Of a stretch of DNA of 64,000 nt, positions 56,101-64,000 are shown piece by piece. The notes under the pieces were generated by a model. The model had not been told where the DNA came from. It saw only the letters and a list, made by a program, of their open reading frames with translations, and did not search any database. The DNA is taken from NCBI GenBank assembly GCA_019916065.1, contig CM034237.1:24727340-24791339 (forward strand), in the 5' to 3' direction. This DNA is from Vitellaria paradoxa. Its lineage: Eukaryota; Streptophyta; Magnoliopsida; Ericales; Sapotaceae. Position 1 is the first letter of the stretch; the number at the start of each line of letters is the position of its first letter. The position numbers and the translations under genes are program-made.

Positions 56101-59100
56101 TCTCATGCGGTTTTGTTTTTTCAGCTCTATCATTTCTAGCAGCATTAGGCTTCTTGCTGTATGGAGGAAGGTGAATCTTCGGGATCATAAGTTGGCTTAT
56201 TTTATTTACTTATCTGAAGCAATTTTTGTTCTGGCCATCCCTTTACATAACCTTATGTTTTCTTATACCATTCCCACATAATGCTGTTTCCAATGCTTCC
56301 AGATTATTTTTCATGCTGAGACGTTTCCCTATTGAATCTAAAGGGAGAAGGAAGAAGCTTCATGAGGTTTGTGCTTTCTGCTTACAGTTTGTTTACTCGA
56401 TGACAAACCATAACCTAGATTTTTCATCTAGCATCTTCTTAAGCATTTTCATTTTTTCTGGAATATATGAAATTTTGTTGTTCATGGTGCTCTACTTTGG
56501 TGATAGAGTGGTAGGATGCATTAATGATCCAAATCTTCTTCAATGACAGTGAATCTGACAACCATTTCAATTTTTAGGAGATAGAGAAGAGACAACAATG
56601 ACTTCTGCTAAAGTTCATTTGATTTGAATATGATAAGACTTCAGTAAGATATTTATCCCAAAAAAGGAAAATATTTTCCATCTTTATGTTGTTTTTCTGT
56701 TTAGGAATTGTGTGTAAAATTTTCTTTTGAATATGTTCCCAATCTTCTGGCTAGCATACTTCTTTCAGTGCTTTGTATCTGGCAATGATTGCAACATCAT
56801 CTTGTGTCGTAAGAATGCAACTTGACTGAAGCATGTTTAGGTTTATTGTTGTAAGAGGGGAAATATGCCCTACGAAAGTACTGTCCATTTTGGGAGTTAT
56901 GTTTGTACATTAATCAGCAGGTGGGCCTACCTCTTTGTTGGTGCATGTTGGGGGTGTACTCCTCGATTCCTACATTTATCAGATAAGAGGTTAGGGATTC
57001 AAAAAAGGAGGTGGGCATCTCGCCTGAAATAAATCAGTGAGGGGTCTTCTATGCACCGCCAAAGAGGTGGGCCACTCACTGGATAATGTACTGGTATTAC
57101 TTCCATAGAAAATAATACATTTGTGGGGCAAATTTGTCCCATACAATTATTATTATTCTGCTTTGTAAAATTCAATAATTTTGTCAAGGAGATGAATAGT
57201 TTTCATAGCAGGGGTTTATACTATCAGAGGCATGTGGTGCATAAAGCAGGGCCAATAATCTTAAATGCACAATGTAACTTTTAAATTTATGACTCAATTT
57301 AAATCTTTTAGATATACCTCTGATAATTTTGATGCTAAAACCTTGAACAGAAACTTTCTCGTCATTATATCCTGGCAGCTTCTCTTGATGTTTGGCAACT
57401 AGGCTTGACTTTATCTAACTTGTAGTGGGGGGGACTGTTTTTGAAGTCTCCCTTGTAGCTGAAGTAGCTCCCTTTTCAGCAACTTACTCTCTCATTTGGA
57501 AGGCAACCCTTCTTAAACTTAATTGATATCAGATTTATTGGTCCAGGTTACTATATTGTAATGTGTGCTTATGCTTGCAGGTCGGATCTGTGACTGCCAT
57601 ATGCTTCACCTGCTTTCTGATAAGATGCTTTGTAGTAAGTTTCTGACTATTCTGTGCACCAGTTATTTCAAGAGAAATGTTTACTTAACTATTCTCTGGA
57701 GTAAATATTATTATTTTTAATTATGTGACTTTGAAAATTCTTTCAGGGGGCTAACTGTTCAACATTTTTTGCTGTCGTATTATTTTTATTTTTTCTTATC
57801 TATCTGACATTGCCATTCTGAATTATTTGAATATTCCTTACTCTTAGGGAAAATTATATACACACAGTAGGAAGGGAAAAACTGTAAGAGTGAAGAGGCA
57901 TGGATGGCGTGGCTTTAACCTTCAAATAGTTGGGTCATGAAGTCTTTTTTATCTTGCTTTAATTTTGGAATGAGTTTTGGGTTTAGTTTAGTTGAATTGG
58001 AGGAAGGGGGGGGGGGGGCGCAAATGACATGCAAAAACAGAACTGAAATTCAATCGGGTTTTGTGGGAGAGTATGATCAAAATTGGATTGTTCAACTCTG
58101 GCAAAATTTAGGGAAATTGAAATTTTAACTATAATCAAGAAACTTAGGCCTAGTTTGGTACAAGGGAATGGTACGAGATTGAATGGCATTTTCCACACTT
58201 TCATTCCATTCTTTGTTTGGTAAACTTATTTATCATTGAAATACTCATTCGATGGAATAACTATTCCATTCCATTCCCTCAGTTTCATTCCTATTATAAA
58301 AGAGTTGGCCATCCTGATTGATCATTGTTTTTTTTTTCATTTTAATAAAAAAAATGTTTTTCTTGTGAAAGATTTGTAAAAAAATAAAAATAAATAAATG
58401 GAGAAAAGAAGAAGGAAGCCATGTTGAATGGTTCCCTTCTATTTAATGTGGGATTATTTTTTGATTTTTTTTTTTTGGGGGGGGGGTGGTTGAAGGGGAA
58501 TAGAAGATCTTTCCAAGGCATGAAGTATATAGTTTAAAATGCAGTTTGCTGTCGTTTTATATGGATGGTTAGCAGGAGCACATGATTCTGATATACGTTT
58601 GTTGGTGGCCTTCATTGAGATTCTGAGAATATGGTTGAGAGTTTTGTGTTTGATTTTTGTAAATGGTCAGCATCCCCTTGATACTTTTTAGTACTTACTA
58701 TTTACTTATTTAAAAAAAAATGATCCATCAAAAATAATAATAATAAATAAATAAATAACCGTTAAAATGATATAAAAAAATGACAAAGGTTTTTAAAAAA
58801 AAATGAAAGAAATTAATTTTGTCTATTTGATTAAGTAAGAAAATGAAATAAATAAAAATTTATTTTTACATGGTGTTAGAAACATAAATGAAAATAGAAT
58901 GGACATTCCATTTCCTATAGCTTTAGTTGCTGCTGCTCTTTTAATATACATTCAGTTTCGTACTCATTCCAACTCAAATCTACAAATACAGGTCGTTCTA
59001 TCCGCTTTTGATTCAGATGCATCACTTGACGTATTGAATCATCCGGTTCTAAACTTGATCTATTACATGGTACCCTGCATGATGCATATACAATAATTTC

Positions 59101-59273
59101 TTAATTTGAGGTGAATTTGCATTTATTTTTTGAGCAGGTATTTGTTATAAACTAATTCATTTCAATGGTTCAAATAACAGTTGGTTGAGATCCTACCATC
59201 AGCTCTTGTCCTCTACATTCTGCGCAAGTTACCTCCAAAGAGAATATCGGCCCAGTATCATCCCATCAGCTAG
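50155..59273 (+). CDS. TOM1: TOM1/TOM3-type seven-pass membrane protein, 11 exons, 288 aa
   Basis: Exons read from splice sites and frame: 50155-50304, 51469-51559, 51636-51688, 52626-52718, 52875-52946, 55924-55996, 56125-56170, 56303-56366, 57581-57634, 58992-59069 and 59181-59273. They total 867 nt with a continuous frame. The product matches the tobamovirus multiplication protein 1 family (TOM1, TOM3, THH1) almost end to end: [78 protein letters not shown] and the C-terminal [18 protein letters not shown]. Family members are tonoplast-associated, about 290 residues, with seven membrane spans, and serve as host factors for tobamovirus replication; their own cellular role is less clear. Intron 4 is GC-AG and intron 5 holds three mobile elements. 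Exon 1 ends at a GTACTC donor, the least certain junction. Which of TOM1 or TOM3 it is cannot be settled here. Confidence 0.93.
52719..52874 (+). other. GC-AG intron (intron 4 of the TOM1-like gene)
   Basis: The donor reads CAG/GCAAGTA and the acceptor GAGCAG/GCA. Only this choice keeps the conserved [12 protein letters not shown] reading; a nearby GT would shift the frame. The strong consensus around the GC donor is typical of this minor class. Confidence 0.85.
53206..54192 (-). mobile_element. Solo LTR in intron 5 of the TOM1-like gene
   Basis: The LTR spans 53211-54187 (977 bp), flanked by the perfect duplication CAAAT (53206-53210 and 54188-54192). On the minus strand it begins TGTTGGCAATTCTCAAGC and has a TATA-like CTATAAATACC near 53688-53698. 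The far end reads TTGGCT instead of ending CA, probably one mutation. There is no internal region. The superfamily is uncertain, perhaps Copia. Confidence 0.7.
54967..55130 (-). mobile_element. tRNA-derived SINE (intron 5)
   Basis: The minus strand carries a Pol III A-box-like TGGCCTTAGAGAAGCAGTAAGG part (split at 55106-55127) and a B box GGTCATAGGTTCAAACTCC (about 55057-55076). A body resembling common plant SINEs follows (GTAAGATTACATACATCTCA, then CCCTCCCC and GATCCCGTGCTCT). Ends are approximate and no target duplication was located. The right edge lies against the TRIM. Confidence 0.65.
55139..55464 (-). mobile_element. TRIM (terminal-repeat retrotransposon in miniature), complete
   Basis: Two short LTRs, 55139-55270 and 55352-55464, each TG...ACA, flank an 81-bp interior. 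On the minus strand the interior has the tRNA-Met primer site TAGTATCAGAGC right after the 5' LTR (about 55339-55350) and a polypurine tract GAAGGGGGC next to the 3' LTR (55271-55279). A perfect CTATT target duplication lies at 55134-55138 and 55465-55469. There is no coding capacity, so it depends on other elements. It sits in intron 5 in antisense orientation. Confidence 0.92.
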
Positions 59274-60300
59274 CCTTGGAGCGTTATCTCATCATTCTTA
59301 GCATTAGTATTCTTTTTTTCCCCTTGAAATTTGGGTTTGGCATTGGATGCCAGTGGAGCTGAGGGGGGAGAAACAGAGCGTGAAGATCAATCCAGATGTA
59401 TTTTCCTGGTTTGTCTTGTGCGTCAACGTTATTATTTCTCCCATGTACAATACAAGGAACTCTCTCTGCAACAAGCCGACGAGGATAGAAGTGAATTCAT
59501 TTCCTCATGGATTTTAGAGCTTAGAAGTTTTGGGTATTGGATAATTTTTTATTTTTATTTTTTTTTGGTAGGGATTCCAAAATCACTTTTTGCACACGCT
59601 GTAGGTTCTAAGGGTCAGTGGTAGTTATTTATTTATGATCATTCCTATTACACATTTCACAGGTCATTTTTGTATCCTTACTGGATATCAGTGGTGATTT
59701 GGTTGTTGCTAGTTTGATGGCTCTGAAATCAATTATTTTCAGCTACAAAATTATTATCCGATTGATTTTTGCAGTTGATAACCATCAGTTATTCAACCCC
59801 ACCCCCTGCCCGGATGATGACAATGAGGGGAGAATTCAATATGGTTTATTATGTTCTTATTTAGCAAGTAAGCAAAGAGATGTACCATATATTGATATAT
59901 ATATATATATATATATGCATCATTCCCATCTCAGTTGCTCCTCTCAATTGAAATCAAAACCCATCTCTCTTGTATTTAGATTTATATATCATATCAGATG
60001 CAGAAAAGTGGGGAGTCCGAAATTTATGCTGCGGCGATGGAAGGCAGAGAAAAGCGCCATGCCATGTTACTTTCTGTGAAAACCTGAGATTCAAAATGTT
60101 TATTGTAATATCCTTCACATGTGCTGTACGCGCTTGGTCCAGTCGAGGCGTTCCCGTTTTGTTTGTTTATTGATTTGGTTTACTGCTGTTTGGGTGTAAA
60201 ATATTTTCCAATAAAAATATATATATATATATATATATTTTCCCGGAAAAAGTTTTATGAAAAAAATTTTATCTTTTTTAACTGTTTGGTTCTCATCTAA
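59274..60300 (+). other. Probable 3' UTR of the TOM1-like gene and flank
   Basis: Contains (AT)n runs (59896-59917 and 60218-60239) and an AATAAA-like signal at 60210-60216. Short frames have no recognisable domain. Confidence 0.4.
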
Positions 60301-60602
60301 CGGTAATTTATTATAATATCGTTCATATCCTTGATGTGAATGATTTTTTTATGACCACTGCAGAGCGGATCTCTCGTGAATAATAAATCATCGGTGATTA
60401 GTAAGTTCAATGATTTATTATAATATCATGTTTTGTTGATTGTCAAACAAATGATCTATTATAATATCATTCATATCTTTGATGTGATTAATCTTTTATA
60501 ACTATTACAGAATCGATCCCTCGTGGATAAATCATCAGGGATTAAGTTTATTCACTATCGTCGTGTCGGTCGGCGACGTTGTGTAAATCATCAGTGATTA
60601 AA
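60301..60602. repeat. Diverged direct repeats around TTATTATAATATC and AAATCATCRGTGATTA
   Basis: Two copies of a roughly 100-bp block (60301-60404 and 60448-60545) share TTATTATAATATC, TTGATGTGA, GATCYCTCGTG and AAATCATC-x-GTGATTA/GGGATTA. Partial copies lie at 60407-60430 and 60581-60602. No protein is encoded. Confidence 0.7.
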
Positions 60603-62430
60603 GGTGTGTCTGATTTGCTAAGAATCGATATAAAATTTTAAAAATTTTTAAAAATTATTCACTTTTTATCGCATTGCACAAATTATGACCTAATAAATTA
60701 TTTCATTTTATTTTATTTTTCATCACTCCAAATGCATCATAAATTTATTCATTATTTCATAAGTTTAATCATTATTGTTGACTCGATGAAGTCGTTGAAC
60801 AATTAAATTAAGGAGGCTAGGAGTAAAACAACTCATGAAATTTAAAAATCGTAGTCATTTTTTTAACCTTTGGCTTAAAATAATTGTTTTGAAAAATATT
60901 TTACTTCCGCTTTTGTTGAACCCAAAAAAAAAAAAAAAAAAAAAAACTAAGAAAATACTTGTGAAAAAAAAAAAAAAAAAACATTTTAGATTGAAATAAC
61001 ATTGTCTAAATTTTTGTATTTGACTTTATGTTCTAAGAAAAAAAAATCGTGAATAACAAAATTTATATAATAAAACATGATCGTTTTTTAAAATGTCCTT
61101 CGTACACACTGAAATCTAATAGTTAAAAATTATTTTTTCTTTCATTTAACAATTGAGATTATTTTTATATTTTTAATTTCTCACTCAATTCTTATTTTAG
61201 TAGACCTCACTACTATCTATATCACAGAACGATTTATGCATTTTAAATTTCACCATATTTTAAGGGTGGAAATCATATGTAAATCAAAAGTGCCAACTTA
61301 AATCTCATCCAATTATGGTTTGTAGGAAGTTGAACCTTCCAAATTAAAGTACTATAATTTGTATTTTCTTTTATAGAACTTATCAAAAAATTAATTGGAG
61401 AGAGAGAGAGAGAGACCAAAATACATGTAATAACTGTTAGGGCCTAAAGTTTTGTAAAAAAAAAAAAAAAAATTAAAACCTATGAATTATCATATATTTT
61501 TTTTTCATTTGAAGTTTTTATCCAAAGTTTCAACTATATAAGAAAACTCAATACTAATTTTATTTAGAATACCAAAGGCACAAATTATTACTAGTTTATC
61601 TATATTTTATAGTTCTAATCCAATGGAAAATCAATACACCTAATTTACTAGTGTATCATTCATATTTTATGTTGTTGTAATATTAAATTAACGAAATGTT
61701 GTTAATAATTTTTAAATTTACTAAATTTGCTGATATGATAGTTCAACCATAAATTAAATTTACTGAATTTGAAAACCTCATCTTTTATATGCAAAGTGAA
61801 AAAAAATAAAAATAAAAATTTTACCAAATATATTAATTTTGACTATTATTAATTTTTAAAAATTCATTTGCACACCCCGTGCATGCCGCATTTTTTACAC
61901 TTTCACCTCCCACATCAATTTGACTTCAAATGGAAATCTTACACTTTACAATTTCACGTTAGTCTATAACTCAAAAATATAAAGATAAATTTTTAAAATT
62001 TTAAAAAATTAATTATTTTCACACAGTGAAACAACATTAAAGACAATTAATCTAATATTTAATGTTGAACACAAGTTAATTCATGATGTCATCAGGAAAA
62101 CGTCAATAAAAAATCAATAATGCAACTATTATGTTGAAAAAAATTATGGAAAAAAGAGTAGATCGTTGCCATTTTTCTATTTGTCTTAACAATCATAATG
62201 TTTATAAAAAAATAAAAATAAAAAAATGAAAGTGAACACACTTTTTCGTTTTACATTTTCCTAATTAAGTTATTTTTTAAAACAAAAAAAAATAATAAAT
62301 CTAACAAACATATTTATGTTATTAATTTTTAAAAATTTATAAACATAAATAGAGAAACAGTAAAAATAAATATTGTCTAAACAAGCTTCGTTCAAACTTT
62401 AGCTCGTTAACCTCAATTCATTTACTAATC
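60603..62430. other. AT-rich intergenic DNA between convergent genes
   Basis: Includes a probable family 1 MITE remnant (60610-60740, ending TCACTCCAAATGCATC), a short (GA)n run (61399-61414) and several poly-A runs. No gene recognised. Confidence 0.45.
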
Positions 62431-62453
62431 AAACGAACATAATCTGAGGCTGG

Positions 62454-62533
62454 CCCAAAGAGCTCAACAAACTGAATTACAATGGCCAGTCAAGGCAAGC
62501 AAGCCCGAAGAGCTCAACAAACTGAATTACAAT
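62454..62533. repeat. Short tandem duplication, period about 50 bp
   Basis: AGAGCTCAACAAACTGAATT is repeated exactly at two places, with flanking bases also shared (about 62454-62482 and 62504-62533). Confidence 0.85.
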
Positions 62534-62645
62534 TTGCACACTCAAACCTCTACCGTAATTAGAAAAACATCATACAAGATCCAATAAACCATCCGACGGG
62601 AAATGTATAGAAGTGAGCAAAACTAGCATGCCTTTCTCTTCCCCT

Positions 62646-62663
62646 CTTCCCCCCCCCCCCCCC
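62646..62663. repeat. Poly-C run
   Basis: About 14 to 18 C in a row with flanking pyrimidines. Similar G/C homopolymers occur at 42209-42225, 52379-52397 and 58007-58018. Confidence 0.85.
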
Positions 62664-62892
62664 CACTTTGGCCTGCTCAATACCATAATTAGCAGCATGT
62701 CACTAAAAATAAGTACCGCTGGTCTTTCCCAAAAAAAAAAAAAAAAAAGGGTAATGTCATAAATGAAGATCAGCCAGTCTGTTTGGCCATGTGACTAAAG
62801 GGGAGCAGTTCAAAACCAGTAAGTCCATCAGCATTCATAATATATATATATATATATATATTATGAGTATATATAGTCTTCCCATGATCTCC

Positions 62893-64000
62893 TTAGTTTT
62901 GTGGTTGTGCTTCCTCTACTGGTGGGGGAGCAAATCTCACGTTTGCAGGCCTTGCCACCATTACAGGCTCCTCTGCAAATAGTGCTCTAATAAATGATGG
63001 AGTTTTAAGGGGTCGACGGCCTGTCATCCGAGGATATACATCTTCAAGAAAATAGTACGCATGTCCAGCTATCATTCCCTGAATCACAAAATATTGTTTA
63101 TTTTCAAACAGTAATTAAAAAAAAAAAAAAAGGAAAAAACGCTTTACATTGTATAGCCCTGACCAATGACTGAATGTATGTACAATGAGGGTACTATATC
63201 TAAAGTGATGGCTTACCCACGAATGCAAGTGGGGGCAGCTGATTGTTATCCAACCTAAGGATATAAATTGTTCATGTACAAGTGTTCACCATTACAAGAA
63301 GATATAATCCATAGACTAGAAAATTCAAAGTGACGGCAGCACCGAGAGTAGTGTATATTGTAGGATGTCTACATGCACCAATAACTAATTTAATCTCAAT
63401 AGTGGCATTGAATTAAACAAAATGTAACCCACACAAAAACCAAGTTGTATCTCAAGGGCCGTGACTTTTTCAACCCCCACTTCCATAATTTTAGTAACTC
63501 GTGAAAAAATGAGAAGGAAAACAAAAAGACCATGGTAGTGCGTGCTATTCAGAGAAAGGATTCCTCATGATCCAACAATTCGAGGATTGGGAGGGAGGCT
63601 GGTACATATTGCAGCCTTTACCAGGGCACTCCTGAATGAAATGAAGCACCATTGGACTGTGATAGGATTTTCGGGATAGGTACCAGGGGAAATATATATG
63701 GCAGAGAGCCTTCCAGCCCACTGAACGTCCGCCAAATGGTTTAAATCCCCAAACTTTTACCACAATTGTCCCAAATAATAATTAAAAAGAACTTCTAATT
63801 ACACATGTAATCTGGTTTAACGTCTGCAGTGTGAAATCTGGCACTAGTAAAGCACTTTACCATGTATAGATTGGCAAAGACCTGGACCATATTTTACCCC
63901 ACAGAAATGCTCATGTCAGACAATGAGAGAAAAATAACTCACCAGTAGATCCACCCAGGCACTAGCACCAACAAGGACGGAGAATCCCAAAAGAACCTGC
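62893..64000 (-). CDS. Derlin (DER2-type) ER membrane protein, C-terminal exons only
   Basis: The last coding exon is 62893-63078 (minus) and the one before it 63943-64000, which continues off the window. The intron 63079-63942 has a GT donor (CTG/GTGAGT) and a CAG acceptor. Translation across the junction gives VLLGFSVLVGASAWVDLLG / MIAGHAYYFLEDVYPRMTGR and then RRPLKTPSF, which matches plant Derlin-2-type proteins very closely, including the final transmembrane region and the cytosolic tail. Derlins are multi-pass, rhomboid-related pseudoproteases of the ER that take part in ER-associated degradation of misfolded proteins. The stop is TAA at 62895-62893. The gene converges on the TOM1-like gene. 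The N-terminal two thirds are not in the window. Confidence 0.93.

Noticed and set aside
63545..63763. 72-codon minus-strand frame in the Derlin intron
   Set aside because: The conserved Derlin sequence joins directly from 63943 to 63078 with no missing residues, so no extra exon is needed.
1..64000. CRISPR arrays, tRNA or rRNA genes, operons
   Set aside because: No such structures are visible, and the sequence is plant nuclear DNA. The tRNA-like parts are primer sites and a SINE head.

Overview
The window is nuclear DNA of a flowering plant. It is AT-rich, with intron-containing plant genes (a TOM1-family membrane protein and a Derlin), an F-box/FBA gene, plant-type LTR retrotransposons primed by tRNA-Asp, a TRIM, a tRNA-derived SINE, hAT-like MITEs and an endogenous caulimovirid. 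The species cannot be named from what I see. Old nested insertions and a degraded viral integrant point to a slowly purged genome, perhaps a woody dicot, but that is inference.

Layout. (1) 1-22051 is a nest of related Ty3/gypsy-type (Athila/Tat-like) elements. Element C (1-~3555, minus) is degraded and runs off the left edge. Element A (4019-12013, minus) is complete: 1837/1838-bp LTRs, perfect CTGTT target duplication, tRNA-Asp primer site, polypurine tract and one intact 629-codon gag-like ORF without pol. It sits inside an older LTR remnant D (part of 3556-4018 plus 12019-~13205). D also holds a hAT-like MITE. Element B (13969-22046, plus) is a sister of A with a CACCA target duplication and a frameshifted gag. 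(2) 22052-28560 is decayed repeat DNA with LTR-like remnants and MITEs. (3) 28669-37780 is a decayed caulimovirid integrant: movement protein, coat protein, protease, RT/RNase H and a second ORF, all with stops and frameshifts. It has a duplicated intergenic/promoter region at its ends, a scrambled extra fragment downstream, and a solo LTR inside. It appears to lie in the loop of a MITE-like inverted repeat. (4) 38051-39259 is an intact single-exon F-box/FBA gene. (5) 40560-41982 is a hAT-like element carrying a broken group III WRKY fragment. (6) 43642-49800 is MITE-rich intergenic DNA. (7) 50155-59273 is an 11-exon TOM1/TOM3-type gene with a GC-AG intron. Its large fifth intron holds a solo LTR, a SINE and a complete TRIM. 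(8) 62893-64000 (minus) holds the last two coding exons of a Derlin gene, which converges on the TOM1 homologue and continues past the right edge.

How the parts fit together. A and B have the hallmarks of non-autonomous TR-GAG elements: long LTRs, primer site, polypurine tract and a gag-like gene only. They presumably depend on an autonomous relative for protease, RT and integrase. Element C, whose gag is related and is followed by gag-pol-like sequence, may belong to such a lineage. The functional host genes are the F-box, TOM1-like and Derlin genes. Nearly everything else I recognise is mobile-element DNA.
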